DNA from: Actinomadura coerulea
Lineage (GTDB): Bacteria > Actinomycetota > Actinomycetes > Streptosporangiales > Streptosporangiaceae
Assembly (NCBI RefSeq): GCF_014208105.1
Contig: NZ_JACHMQ010000001.1
Coordinates: 5,518,001 to 5,582,000 of the forward strand
Length of the DNA: 64,000 bases
Reading direction: 5' to 3'
Positions within the stretch are counted from its first letter, which is position 1. Each line of letters starts with the position of its first letter. The position numbers were made by a program, and so were the translations under genes. This document shows, piece after piece, positions 16,431-25,170 of this stretch. The notes under the pieces are model-generated. The model was given only the letters and a program-made list of their open reading frames with translations, was not told where the DNA came from and ran no database searches.

Positions 16431-18089
16431 ATGCATCTGTCATCGAGGCCTCCTTCACCGACGCGCGGAGTGGGGAGCCCTGCGGAGTCATCAGGCCTTC
16501 CGGCGGGCGATACGCGCTGGTGGCGTGACGCGGTCATCTACCAGATCTATGTCCGCAGCTTCGCCGATGCCGACGGGGACGGCGTCGGCGACCTGAACGG
16601 AATCCGCAGCCGGCTCCCCTATCTGGCCGCGCTCGGCGTGGACGCGTTGTGGATCACGCCGTTCTACGCCTCGCCGATGGTCGACGGCGGCTACGACGTC
16701 GCGGACTACCGCTCGGTGGATCCGACGTTCGGCACGCTCGCCGACGCCGCCGGCCTGATCGAGGACGCGCACGGACTGGGGCTGCGCGTCATCGTCGACA
16801 TCGTGCCCAACCACACCTCCGACCAGCATGTCTGGTTTCAAGAGGCGCTGGCCGCCGGGATCCGCGGTCCGGCGCGGGAGCGCTACGTCTTCCGGCCGGG
16901 GCGAGGAGCCGCCGGTGAGCTGCCGCCCAACGACTGGGAGTCGGTCTTCGGAGGCCCCGCCTGGACCCGGCTGCCCGACGGGCAGTGGTACCTGCACCTG
17001 TTCGCTCCGCAGCAGCCCGACCTGAACTGGGAGCACCCGGAGGTGCGCGCCGAGTTCGAGGACGTCCTGCGGTTCTGGCTGGACATGGGGGCCGACGGAT
17101 TCCGCGTCGATGTGGCACACGGCATGGTCAAGGCGGCGGGCCTGCCCGACGTCGGCGACGCGCCCCAGTCGCGGCTGCTGGGACGCGGCAAGGTGCCGTA
17201 CTTCGACCAGGACGGGGTGCACGACATCCATCGGGGCTGGCGGCGGCTGCTCGACTCCTACCCCGGAGAGCGGATCGGGGTCGCGGAGGCGTGGGCGCCC
17301 TCGCTCGACCGTCTGGCCAACTACGTGCGGCCGGACGAGCTCCACCAGGTGTTCAACTTCGACTACATGAGGACCGGCTGGGACGCCGGCGCGCTGCGCT
17401 CGGTGATCGAGAACTCCCTGGCCTCGACGGGCTCGGTCGGCGCGCCCACCACCTGGGTGCTGTCCAACCACGACGTCCAGCGGCACGTCACCCGCTACGG
17501 CGACGGCGAACCCGGCAGGCGGCGGGCCCGGGCGGCGGCGCTGCTCACCCTGGCGCTGCCCGGCTCGGCGTACGTGTACCAGGGAGAGGAGCTCGGTCTG
17601 CCCGAGGTGCTCGACATCCCGGCCGAGCTGCTGACCGACCCGCAGCTGGAAAGCCTCAAGGGAGGCCGGGACGGCTGCCGCGTGCCGATGCCCTGGTCGG
17701 GCACCGAGCCCCCGTTCGGGTTCGGGCCGGGCGGCGGCTGGCTGCCGTCCCCGCCCGAATGGAAGTCGATCACCGTGGAGGCGCAGCGGGACGACGACCT
17801 GTCCATGCTGAGCCTCTACCGCCGGGCCCTCCGGATCCGGCGCGGCCATCCGGCGCTGGGCGACGGGGAGCTGCGCTGGCTGGACGCGCCGCCGGGCTGC
17901 CTGGCGTTCGAGCGCGGCGGCCCGTCCGGCGGCCCTCGGATGCTGTGCGCGGTGAACACCGGAGACCGGAGCGTCCAGATCCCGGCCCGCCGCTCGCTCC
18001 TGCTGAGCAGCGAGCCGATCCGTACGGAAGGCGGGGAAGCGGTCCTCCCGCCCGACACGGCCGCCTGGTGGAGCGACCCGCTCGGCTGA
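16431..18089 (+). CDS. GH13 alpha-glucosidase (oligosaccharide type)
   Basis: The product is 552 residues, cytoplasmic, of usual length for bacterial alpha-glucosidases. The barrel begins with WWRDAVIYQIYVRSFADADG. The conserved regions are DIVPNHTS, GFRVDVAHGM with nucleophile Asp227, GVAEAW with acid/base Glu286, and LSNHDVQRH with the transition-state Asp348. A beta-sandwich C-domain follows. It should hydrolyse alpha-glucosidic bonds of short malto- or isomalto-oligosaccharides or sucrose. ATG 16431 is chosen because the residues before the barrel become plausible there; further upstream in-frame codons do not. No transporter is adjacent. Confidence 0.9.
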   Translation: MHLSSRPPSPTRGVGSPAESSGLPAGDTRWWRDAVIYQIYVRSFADADGDGVGDLNGIRSRLPYLAALGVDALWITPFYASPMVDGGYDVADYRSVDPTFGTLADAAGLIEDAHGLGLRVIVDIVPNHTSDQHVWFQEALAAGIRGPARERYVFRPGRGAAGELPPNDWESVFGGPAWTRLPDGQWYLHLFAPQQPDLNWEHPEVRAEFEDVLRFWLDMGADGFRVDVAHGMVKAAGLPDVGDAPQSRLLGRGKVPYFDQDGVHDIHRGWRRLLDSYPGERIGVAEAWAPSLDRLANYVRPDELHQVFNFDYMRTGWDAGALRSVIENSLASTGSVGAPTTWVLSNHDVQRHVTRYGDGEPGRRRARAAALLTLALPGSAYVYQGEELGLPEVLDIPAELLTDPQLESLKGGRDGCRVPMPWSGTEPPFGFGPGGGWLPSPPEWKSITVEAQRDDDLSMLSLYRRALRIRRGHPALGDGELRWLDAPPGCLAFERGGPSGGPRMLCAVNTGDRSVQIPARRSLLLSSEPIRTEGGEAVLPPDTAAWWSDPLG

Positions 18090-18100
18090 CGCCGTTGCCG

Positions 18101-19462
18101 CTACTTGCGGCGTGCCACGTCGTAGAGGGCGCAGCCGATCAGTTCGAGGGACACCTGCAACCGCTCCAGGCTGACGTTCTGGGAGATCGTGTCCTCGGGG
18201 GTGTGGTAGAGGGGCTCCAGCTGGCTGGGCGCCTCACCGCCGCGCCAGCTGAAGTTGCCCGCCGGGATGCCGCGCTCGTAGAAGGCCTCGTGGTCGCTGG
18301 AGCCCCGGGCGGTGGGGCCCTTGGCCTGGTCGGAGTAGCCGAGCCGCTTCGCGGCGGCGTTCACCGCGGCCGTGGTGGTGTTGTCCGCGCCGTCCACGGA
18401 CAGCAGCCAGTACGTTCCCGCGGGCGGATGGCTGGTGGCGACCATGTCGTTCTGGAAGCAGCCGGTGATCCGCGCGACGCCCTCCTCGTCGAGTTGCTTG
18501 ACGTAGTGCCGGGCACCGACCAGGCCGTTCTCCTCCGAACCCCACAGGCAGACGCGGATCGCCTGCTGGGTCGGCAGCCGCTTCAGCGCGCGCGCCAGTT
18601 CCAGGCACAGCACGGTTCCACTGCCGTCGTCGTTGGCGCCGGGGGACCCGGGGACGCTGTCGTAGTGGGCGCTGACGATGACGGCCTTGCCCGCGGGGTT
18701 GGGGAACGACGCCTTCCGCTCGGCCAGGACGTTGTACGAGGTCAGGCCCGAGTGGTGGGTGACCTCGAAGGACAGGCGGCGGGCACCGGCGCGGACCCGC
18801 TCGCCGTGGTACTCGGCCAGGCCCAGCACCGGGATCGCGACCGTCTCCTTCAGCACCGGGACGAAGCAGCCGGCCTTGCGCTCGGGGTAGGTGACCGACC
18901 GCGCGTTGACGATGAGCGCCGCCGCGGCACCCGCGCCCGCGGCGGCCTTGGCCTGCTCGGTCTCCATGCCGGGTATCCGGTCGAACAGGACCAGCCGGCC
19001 GCGCGCGTCACCGGTGACCTCGGTGACCCGGCCGGCGTCCACCACCGTGCCGTCCACCGAGGCGACGGCCCCTTGCGGGGAGGCGCTGCACTGCCAGGCC
19101 CGCTCGCCCCGGGACCGGATCTCCGCCAGATACTTGTCGGCGACCGGGAAGGGCTGGAGTTCGACCGTGTAGCCGAGATCGCGCAGGCTGCCGGCGACGT
19201 AGCGGGCGGCCCGGTGCTCCGACGGCGTGCCGGCGATGCGCCAGCCGATCTCGTCGCTGAGCACTCTGAGGTGCCGCATCGCCCGCCGGGCGTCGACGCG
19301 GGCGACCACCGCCCTGTCGCCGGGGGTGAGGGACGGCGGCAGGAGGGCGCCGGGGCGCCGCCGGGTCGCGGCGGAGGCGGTCCCCGGAAGCAGGCCGACG
19401 GTCGCGAACCCGGTGAGGGCCGCGACACCGGCGAGCAGATCGCGGCGTTTGACGTCGGACAT
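18101..19462 (-). CDS. Tat-exported M28 family aminopeptidase with PA domain
   Basis: The product is 453 residues. A twin-arginine signal KRRDLLAGVAALTGFA ends at TASAA near residue 32. A protease-associated insert (residues ~120-215, AAAALIVNARS) precedes the M28 metal core. Zinc ligands are seen in VIVSAHYDSVPG (His), GANDDGSG (bridging Asp), GSEENGLVGA (Glu base and ligand), CFQNDMVA (Asp) and LYHTPEDT (His). It should release N-terminal amino acids from peptides outside the cell. ATG 19462 has GAGGAG 5-6 bases upstream and its own consensus-like promoter. The stop lies 12 bases from that of the convergent GH13 gene. Confidence 0.92.
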   Translation of the reverse strand: MSDVKRRDLLAGVAALTGFATVGLLPGTASAATRRRPGALLPPSLTPGDRAVVARVDARRAMRHLRVLSDEIGWRIAGTPSEHRAARYVAGSLRDLGYTVELQPFPVADKYLAEIRSRGERAWQCSASPQGAVASVDGTVVDAGRVTEVTGDARGRLVLFDRIPGMETEQAKAAAGAGAAAALIVNARSVTYPERKAGCFVPVLKETVAIPVLGLAEYHGERVRAGARRLSFEVTHHSGLTSYNVLAERKASFPNPAGKAVIVSAHYDSVPGSPGANDDGSGTVLCLELARALKRLPTQQAIRVCLWGSEENGLVGARHYVKQLDEEGVARITGCFQNDMVATSHPPAGTYWLLSVDGADNTTTAAVNAAAKRLGYSDQAKGPTARGSSDHEAFYERGIPAGNFSWRGGEAPSQLEPLYHTPEDTISQNVSLERLQVSLELIGCALYDVARRK

Positions 19463-19556
19463 GGCGTCTCCTCGGAAGATCGGCGGCCGGCGCCGCGGGC
19501 CCGGGACCCGAGTCGGCGGCGGACGGCGGGACAACGAACTTCCCCCGGTTTCAGTG

Positions 19557-19585
19557 AACATACAAAAACGCCATAAAACCGACAA
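19557..19585 (-). promoter_or_regulatory. Promoter of the M28 aminopeptidase gene
   Basis: Reading leftward, -35 TTGTCG (19580-19585) and -10 TATGTT (19557-19562) are separated by 17 bases in an unusually AT-rich patch. The 410-base space to the aldehyde dehydrogenase gene holds no other recognisable feature. The leader from the expected start to ATG 19462 is about 85-90 bases. Confidence 0.6.
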
Positions 19586-19873
19586 GACTCTGACGCTCCG
19601 CAGACCGGATCCTGATCAGAATCGCGAGCCGGTCCAGGCCGTTGGACCACCGCTTTCCGCTGGGTGACCCGGCCCTAGGAATGCCAATAGAGGAAACGGC
19701 CGGGTCTGTCGGCATTTCGGCGTCCAGCGGAAACCGACCGGGCCTTCGGGCGGATTCCGGTTCCGGATGCGGGCCGCCCCCCGACCGTCTACCGCGTGAA
19801 CCTCTGACGGCGGCCCGGCGGTCCGCGGTCACCGTGCCGGCCCTGCTCCGGCGGTCGCGCCCGGCTCCGCCCC

Positions 19874-21316
19874 TCAGCCGTTCGGATCGATCGCCATGAC
19901 CACGGCCTTGGGCTCGGTGAAGAACTCGCGGCTGTAGGTGCCGCCTTCGCGGCCGAGGCCGGAGTCGCCGACCCCTCCGAACGGCGCGCGCAGGTCGCGG
20001 ACGAAGAAGCAGTTCGTCCACACCGTGCCGGCCTTCAGGGCCGCCGACACGCGGTGGGCCCGGGAGAGGTTCTCCGTGAACACCATCGCGTTCAGGCCGT
20101 ACGGCGTGTCGTTGGCGGCGGCCACGGCCTCGTTCTCGGTGTCGAAGGGCGTGACCACGGCGACCGGACCGAAGATCTCCTCCCGGCGCACGCGCGCGGT
20201 CGCGGGGGCGTCGACGACCACGGTCGGCCGGACGAACAGCCCCTCGGCGCCCGCGCCACCGGTGGCGATCTTGCCGCCCTCGCCGGGCACGCCGTCGAGG
20301 TAGGCCATCACCTTCGCGTAGTGCTCCTCGGAGGCGAGGGGGCCGAGCTGCGTCGCGGGGTCCCTGGGGTCCCCGGGCACGAGGGCCTCGGCCGCGGCGA
20401 CGAAGCGGTCCAGGAACTCCTGGTACACCTCGCGCTGGACGAACAGGCGGCTGCCGGCCAGGCAGACCTGCCCGGCGTTGCTGAAGATCGCCTTGATGGA
20501 CCAGGAGACGGCGAGGTCGAGGTCGGCGTCGGCGAACACGAGGTTGGCGCCCTTGCCCCCGAGCTCGAAGCTGACCGGGGTGAGGTTCGCCGCCGCGGCG
20601 GAGGCGATGGCGCGGCCGGTGGCGGACTCCCCGGTGAAGGTGATGCGGTCGACGCGCGGGTCCCTGGTCAGCGCCTCGCCGACGGAGCCGGGCCCGTAGC
20701 CGTGGACGACGTTCAGCACGCCGGGCGGCATCCCGGCCTCCAGCGCCAGCCTCGCCAGCAGGGCCGCGGAGGCGGGGGTCTGCTCGGCCGGCTTCAGCAC
20801 CACCGTGTTGCCCCACGCCAGCGCCGGGGCGATCTTCCAGGTCTCCAGCATGAGGGGGAAGTTCCACGGCGCGATGGCGGCGACGACACCGGCCGGTTCG
20901 AAGCGGGTGTAGGCGTGGTGGCCGCTGTCCATGGGCAGGGCCTCGGCGGCCGACAGGCGCGCGTGGTCGGCGAAGAACCGGAAGTTGTAGGCCGACCGGG
21001 GCACGTCCTTGCCGCGGGTGTCGGAGATGGGCTTGCCCATGTCGGTGGTGTCGGCCAGGGCCAGTTCGTCGAGGTTGGCCTCGACCAGGTCGGCCAGCCT
21101 GTGCAGGATCGCGCCCCGTTCGGCGTACCCCATGCGCGGCCAGGGCCCCTCGTCGAAGGCGCGGCGCGCGGCCGTGACGGCGAGCCCGGCCTCCTCCATG
21201 CCGCCGAGCGCCACCTCCGCCCAGGGCTTCCGGGTGTAGGGGTCGACGGTGGCGAAGCGGTCGTCCCGGGGGGACGCGGTCTCCCGGCCGTCGATGACGT
21301 GGGGGATCAGTTTCAT
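19874..21316 (-). CDS. 2-hydroxymuconate/2-aminomuconate semialdehyde-type dehydrogenase
   Basis: The product is 480 residues, full length for the ALDH superfamily. It has PWNFPLMLETWKIAPALAWG, the cofactor Gly in FTGESATG, catalytic Glu in FELGGKGAN and catalytic Cys in NAGQVCLAGSR. The closing motif CFFVRDLRAPFGGVGDSGLG is typical of the DmpC/PraB/AmnC subgroup that oxidises 2-hydroxy- or 2-aminomuconate semialdehyde with NAD. It is the last gene of the ring-cleavage operon; its start overlaps the tautomerase stop by 4 bases. It should act after decarboxylation of the carboxylated ring-fission product. HpaE-like activity on a carboxymethyl analogue is an alternative. Confidence 0.85.
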   Translation of the reverse strand: MKLIPHVIDGRETASPRDDRFATVDPYTRKPWAEVALGGMEEAGLAVTAARRAFDEGPWPRMGYAERGAILHRLADLVEANLDELALADTTDMGKPISDTRGKDVPRSAYNFRFFADHARLSAAEALPMDSGHHAYTRFEPAGVVAAIAPWNFPLMLETWKIAPALAWGNTVVLKPAEQTPASAALLARLALEAGMPPGVLNVVHGYGPGSVGEALTRDPRVDRITFTGESATGRAIASAAAANLTPVSFELGGKGANLVFADADLDLAVSWSIKAIFSNAGQVCLAGSRLFVQREVYQEFLDRFVAAAEALVPGDPRDPATQLGPLASEEHYAKVMAYLDGVPGEGGKIATGGAGAEGLFVRPTVVVDAPATARVRREEIFGPVAVVTPFDTENEAVAAANDTPYGLNAMVFTENLSRAHRVSAALKAGTVWTNCFFVRDLRAPFGGVGDSGLGREGGTYSREFFTEPKAVVMAIDPNG

Positions 21317-21513
21317 GGCTGTTCCTCGTTGCGTTCCTCGATGGTCACGTCTCCGGCGGCCCAGTGAGCGGCGGGCACCTCGCGGAGGATGACGCGGATG
21401 TTGGCTCGGGGTGCCCCGGTGGCCGCCTCGGCGGCCGCCGTCAGGCGGGTGATGAGTTCGCGCAGCTGCTCCGGCGGCCGTCCGGCGACCAGGGTCACCT
21501 CGATCAGGGGCAC
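21313..21513 (-). CDS. 4-oxalocrotonate tautomerase family protein
   Basis: The product is 66 residues, beginning PLIEVTLVAGR after removal of the initiator. Pro1 is the catalytic base of this superfamily. PEQLRELITRLTAAAEAATG and NIRVILREVPAAHWAAGD complete the beta-alpha-beta unit. GTG 21513 is chosen because it puts Pro second; upstream frame is the 3' end of the isochorismatase gene, which it overlaps by 10 bases. The role fits isomerisation of the dienol 4-oxalocrotonate to its keto form, the step after the semialdehyde dehydrogenase. Confidence 0.88.
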   Translation of the reverse strand: MPLIEVTLVAGRPPEQLRELITRLTAAAEAATGAPRANIRVILREVPAAHWAAGDVTIEERNEEQP

Positions 21514-22127
21514 CGGGGGCCTCCCGGCGTCCGGGCGGCCCCGGCCAGCGCGCCGGCCGCCTCGTCCACGGAGACGACCTCGGCGAAGACGGTGCCCATC
21601 AGCCGGAGGCTGCCGAGGTGCAGGTCCTCGAAGTACCCGGCGACCGCCTCCCTCGCCACGACCGCGCGCAGGTCGCGGAAGAAGGCGGCGCGGACGGTGG
21701 ACTCGACGCAGAAGTCGGTGCGCACACCGGCCACCACGATCGTGCCGACGCCGAGATCCTGCAGCAGCCCGTCCAGCCCGGTGCGGTGGAAGGCGTCGAA
21801 GCGCGGCTTGGTGATCTCGTGGTCGCCCGGCGCCCGGTCGAGTCCGGCGACCAGTTCGCCGCCCCACGTTCCACGCCTCAGCCCGCTCGCGCGCAGGAAC
21901 GGGCTCCGCTCGGCCAGCAACCCCACGTCGGCGTCCTCCGCCCACTCCATCCGCACCCAGATGACGGGACGGCCCGCGGAGCGGGCGGCGGCGGCGAGGG
22001 TGTTGACGTGCCCGACGAGACCGTCCAGTCCGGTGACGCGAAGCCCGGCCTGGGCGAACACGCCGTCGGGATGGCAGTAGTCGTTCTGCATGTCGATGAC
22101 GAGCAGGGCCGTCTGCGGGGCGCTCAT
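21504..22127 (-). CDS. Isochorismatase-family cysteine hydrolase
   Basis: The product is 207 residues. The catalytic Asp is in LLVIDMQNDY, Lys in HEITKPRFDAF, and the nucleophilic Cys in VAGVRTDFCVESTVRAAFF, giving the D-K-C triad of the family. Such enzymes hydrolyse amides (nicotinamide, maleamate, N-carbamoylsarcosine, peroxyureidoacrylate) or isochorismate. Inside a ring-cleavage operon an amidase role on an amide or amino intermediate is more likely than isochorismate hydrolysis. ATG 22127 overlaps the GntR stop as ATGA, and its 3' end overlaps the tautomerase start. Substrate unproven. Confidence 0.8.
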   Translation of the reverse strand: MSAPQTALLVIDMQNDYCHPDGVFAQAGLRVTGLDGLVGHVNTLAAAARSAGRPVIWVRMEWAEDADVGLLAERSPFLRASGLRRGTWGGELVAGLDRAPGDHEITKPRFDAFHRTGLDGLLQDLGVGTIVVAGVRTDFCVESTVRAAFFRDLRAVVAREAVAGYFEDLHLGSLRLMGTVFAEVVSVDEAAGALAGAARTPGGPRCP

Positions 22128-22849
22128 GTGACGCCTCGGCGGGTGGCGGTGAGCGCGGCGTGCGCCGCGACGGCGGCGTCCAGGCGGTCGGGGTCGTCGG
22201 CCGCGATGGCCTCCACCAGCTCCTTGTGGACGGCCGGTCCGTCCACGTACTTCGTGGACGGCTCGTTGGAGGTGACCCCGCGCAACCTGTTCTCCACGAA
22301 CTCCAGCAGCGAGATGTAGGTGTGCTGAAGGACCTTGTTCGGCGTTATCTCGGCGATCCGGCGGTGCAGGGCCCAGTTGGCGGCGAGATACCCGACACCG
22401 TCCTCGGAGTCGCTCTCCACGGCCGCGGCCATCGCCTCGGCCAGCCGGCGCAGGTCCGCGACGTCGCCTTCGGTGCGGTGCCGCATGGCCTCCCGCGCGA
22501 GCAGCGGTTCCAGCGCCTCGCGCATGACGAGGCAGTCGGAGACCGAGACCGAGTCCCCGCTGAGTTCGAGCATCTTGCGGCCCAGGCGCACCAGCGGCGG
22601 CGGGGACGCGACGAAGATCCCGCCCTTGGGGCCGGGGCGGACGGAGATCGTGCCGCGCGCCGTCAGCAGCCGGACCGCCTCGTTGAGCGTCCCGGCGGCC
22701 ACGTCGAACTCGCGGCGCAGGCTGTCCCGGGTGCCGAGGCGGTGGCCGAGGGCGAGGGCGTCCTCGGCGATCCGCGCCTCGATCCGCCTGGCGACGGTCT
22801 CGGCGAGGGAGAGCCGGGGCAGCTCGGTCGCGGCCTTGTCGGTGCTCAT
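22124..22849 (-). CDS. FadR-subfamily GntR transcriptional regulator
   Basis: The product is 241 residues. The N-terminal winged helix reads ARRIEARIAEDALALGHRLG and RDSLRREFDVAAGTLNEAVR, then LLTARGTISVRPGPKGGIFV. An FCD-type all-helical effector domain follows, with likely metal-binding Asp and His residues (LVMREALEPLLAREAM, NWALHRRIAEITPN, HKELVEAIAADD). It is embedded in the catabolic operon and overlaps both neighbours by 4 bases. The 24-base palindrome over the operon promoter at 30469-30492 is the obvious candidate operator. It would repress until an aromatic acid or pathway intermediate binds. Confidence 0.88.
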   Translation of the reverse strand: MSTDKAATELPRLSLAETVARRIEARIAEDALALGHRLGTRDSLRREFDVAAGTLNEAVRLLTARGTISVRPGPKGGIFVASPPPLVRLGRKMLELSGDSVSVSDCLVMREALEPLLAREAMRHRTEGDVADLRRLAEAMAAAVESDSEDGVGYLAANWALHRRIAEITPNKVLQHTYISLLEFVENRLRGVTSNEPSTKYVDGPAVHKELVEAIAADDPDRLDAAVAAHAALTATRRGVT

Positions 22850-23970
22850 GTGGGGTGTCCTTCAAGTGGGATGGGGGGAGCGGAGGGTCCTTCGCCCCGG
22901 CCGTCCGGGTCCGGCCGGGCGACGCGCAGTCCGAGCAGACGCGCGGCGTTGCCTCCCAGGATGGCGGTCTCCTGCCCGGCGTCCACTCCCAACGCGCGCA
23001 CGGTCCGCAAGGGGTCGTGGTCGACGAGGTCGAACGGGGTGTCGGTGCCCAGGAGCACGTGGCCGGCCGTCATGTCCTTGACCAGCCGGCCGAGCGCCCC
23101 GGTGTCGAAGACCGCCGTGTCGTACAGGAGCCGGCGCAGGTAGTCGCTCGGCGTGCGGCTCGTCACCCGCGCGACCGGCTTGCGCCGCCAGCCCAGGTCG
23201 AGGCGTCCGCTGACGGCGGGGACGCACCCGCCGCCGTGCGCGAGGCAGAGGACCAGGTCGTGCCGGTCCAGCACACCGCCGAAGACGAGCCTGGACGTCG
23301 CCAGCGCGGTCTCCATGGGATAGCCGAGCAGCTGGACCAGGTGGTAGTCGGCCAGCCGGTCGCGGGAGGAGACGCGGCTCGGGTGCAGCAGCGTGAAGCA
23401 GCGCCGTGCGGCGAGGGCCCGCCACAGTTCCTCGTTGACCGGGTCGTCGAGTTCCCGCCCGCCGCCGAAGGTGCCCATGGTGGCACCCGCCATGCCGAGC
23501 TCGTCCAGGCAGCGGGCCAGCTCGTCCGCCGCGCCCGGGTGCCCGACCGGGACGGTCGCCAGGCCGGACAGCCGGCCCCCGGAACCGGCGACGAACTCGG
23601 CGAGCGCGTCGTTGGCCAGGCGGGTGACCTCCAGCGTGAGCCGGTCGTCGTCGGACTCGGAGGCGAACAGGAACGGGGGCGCGGCGACGACCTGGTGGTC
23701 CACCCCCATCGTGGTGAGGGAGGCCAGGCGGCGCTCCATGTCGTGCTGTTCGGGAGCGAGCGGAATGGGTGATCCCGGCGCGAGCCCGCAGATCGCCGGG
23801 TCGAGGTTCAGCACGCGCTCCGCGGCGCGGGACAGGTCGGCCAGCCCCCGGCGCTCCAGGTGCCGCAGCAGCGGCATCGGCATCGCGTGCGTGTGAACGT
23901 CGATGACCGGCGTCCGCGGGCCGGGCCCGCGCCCGGTCACGTCTCCGAGGGGCACGGCCTTACTCACCAC
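22846..23970 (-). CDS. Amidohydrolase-2 (ACMSD-like) decarboxylase
   Basis: The product is 374 residues with a TIM-barrel metal site: His26 and His28 in VIDVHTHAMP, His in FTLLHPSRV, His in LCLAHGGGCVP and Asp in LLGTDTPFDL. This is the non-hydrolytic decarboxylase branch, which includes 2-amino-3-carboxymuconate semialdehyde decarboxylase, PraH and resorcylate decarboxylases. Beside a LigAB dioxygenase and a semialdehyde dehydrogenase, the expected reaction is decarboxylation of a carboxylated muconate semialdehyde. The start is GTG 23970, with a second GTG directly after it. Overlaps: 11 bases with the LigA-type gene, 4 with the GntR gene. Confidence 0.83.
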   Translation of the reverse strand: MVSKAVPLGDVTGRGPGPRTPVIDVHTHAMPMPLLRHLERRGLADLSRAAERVLNLDPAICGLAPGSPIPLAPEQHDMERRLASLTTMGVDHQVVAAPPFLFASESDDDRLTLEVTRLANDALAEFVAGSGGRLSGLATVPVGHPGAADELARCLDELGMAGATMGTFGGGRELDDPVNEELWRALAARRCFTLLHPSRVSSRDRLADYHLVQLLGYPMETALATSRLVFGGVLDRHDLVLCLAHGGGCVPAVSGRLDLGWRRKPVARVTSRTPSDYLRRLLYDTAVFDTGALGRLVKDMTAGHVLLGTDTPFDLVDHDPLRTVRALGVDAGQETAILGGNAARLLGLRVARPDPDGRGEGPSAPPIPLEGHPT

Positions 23971-24325
23971 GCTCGGCCATGTAGGAGTCGTACCGGTCTC
24001 CCAGCAGGGACCTGAGCAGCGCGGTCGCGGCGCCGGAGGTGCCCGCCGTCTCGCCCGTCCCGTAGATCAGCCGTGCGAGCTGGGAGAGCAGGTAGGGGTG
24101 CAGGCCGAGTTCGAACAGCTTCCGGAAGTCCCGGTCCAGGATCGCCGTGCGTTCCTCGGCGGTGAGCGGATAGGCGTCCAGCACCTCCTTCTCGGACGAC
24201 TCGAACCGGGCCCGCAGCTCGCGGTCCCATTTCAGTTCCTGCACCAGGTCGTTGGTCCGCAGCAGCGGGTCGAAGTATTCGAGTGCCATTTCCGGGTCGT
24301 CCATTCGTGTAGGCGGCGAGGTCAT
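23960..24325 (-). CDS. LigA-type alpha subunit of extradiol dioxygenase
   Basis: The product is 121 residues, all-helical. Key segments are RFESSEKEVLDAYPLTAEER, then LGLHPYLLSQLARLIYG, matching the small LigA subunit of protocatechuate 4,5-dioxygenase. LigA caps the active site of the catalytic LigB subunit. ATG 24325 overlaps the LigB stop as ATGA, fixing the start. A charged tail (SLLGDRYDSYMAERGE) ends the protein. Confidence 0.87.
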   Translation of the reverse strand: MTSPPTRMDDPEMALEYFDPLLRTNDLVQELKWDRELRARFESSEKEVLDAYPLTAEERTAILDRDFRKLFELGLHPYLLSQLARLIYGTGETAGTSGAATALLRSLLGDRYDSYMAERGE

Positions 24326-25170
24326 GAAAGGTCCCAGCGGACCGCTCCGAATCCGCAGCGCCACTGCTCGACGGCCGCGTAGCCCAGCGCCTTGCACGGG
24401 CGCGGGCCGACGGCGCCCATGACGACCATCCAGGACAGCAGTTCCGCGGTGCCGCCGGAGCCCGCCTCCTCCATCCGCTCGAACGTCGCGTCGGTGAGGA
24501 CCTTCTCGTGGTCGCCCTCGACCAGCAGGTCCATCCACCAGCGGTCGAACTTCTCGTCGATCTCCATGTAGCGGGGCCCGCCCGGCTCGTGGGAGAGGCC
24601 GCCCGAGCCGAGCAGCCCGACCCGCAGCCCCGCGGGCAGCCGGGTGCGGATGGCCTCGCCGAGCGTCTCGCCGAGCGCGTAGCAGACGCGCTCGTCCGGG
24701 ACGGGGGGCACCGTGCAGTTCTGGAGCACGGGGACGACCGCCACGCCCGTCGAGACGAGATCCGCCATGGTCACCGGGACGGAGAGGTTGTCGTCGTAGC
24801 GGAGGTTCTCGCGGACCGCGCGCACGCGCGGAGCGCTGTCCTTGACGCTCTCGTACAGGGCCTCGGCGACGTCCGGGCGCCCGGGCAGGTCGTAGTCCGC
24901 GACGCGCAGCCAGGGCTTGAACCACTCGTCGGGACCGGTGTGCCGGTCGGCCAGGCCGAAGGTGAAGTTCGCGTAGTCGCTGACCAGCCCGTTCGCGATG
25001 TGATCGTTCGCGATGACGAGGAGCACGTCGGTGCGGGACTCCACGATGGCGGCGTGGATCTCGGCGTAGGCCGCGAGCACGGTCCTGCGGTCGGCCTCGG
25101 GGGCCTTGTCGAACCAGCCGGTGAGGCCGGGAGCGTGGCTCGCGGCCATGGCGACGCTGATCTCAGCCAT
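24322..25170 (-). CDS. LigB-type catalytic subunit of class III extradiol dioxygenase
   Basis: The product is 282 residues. The non-haem Fe(II) ligands fall where expected for LigB (His12, His61 and Glu242 in the Sphingobium enzyme): His12 in AASHAPG, His57 in VIANDHIANG, and Glu243 in SGGTAELLSWMV. The proton-relay His lies in GGLSHEPGG. With the LigA-type subunit it should cleave a catecholic ring such as protocatechuate or an amino analogue. The cleavage position cannot be read from sequence. The downstream decarboxylase and dehydrogenase fit 2,3-cleavage better than the 4,5 route, which would need LigC/LigI/LigJ. It overlaps the creatininase gene by 8 bases. Confidence 0.87.
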   Translation of the reverse strand: MAEISVAMAASHAPGLTGWFDKAPEADRRTVLAAYAEIHAAIVESRTDVLLVIANDHIANGLVSDYANFTFGLADRHTGPDEWFKPWLRVADYDLPGRPDVAEALYESVKDSAPRVRAVRENLRYDDNLSVPVTMADLVSTGVAVVPVLQNCTVPPVPDERVCYALGETLGEAIRTRLPAGLRVGLLGSGGLSHEPGGPRYMEIDEKFDRWWMDLLVEGDHEKVLTDATFERMEEAGSGGTAELLSWMVVMGAVGPRPCKALGYAAVEQWRCGFGAVRWDLS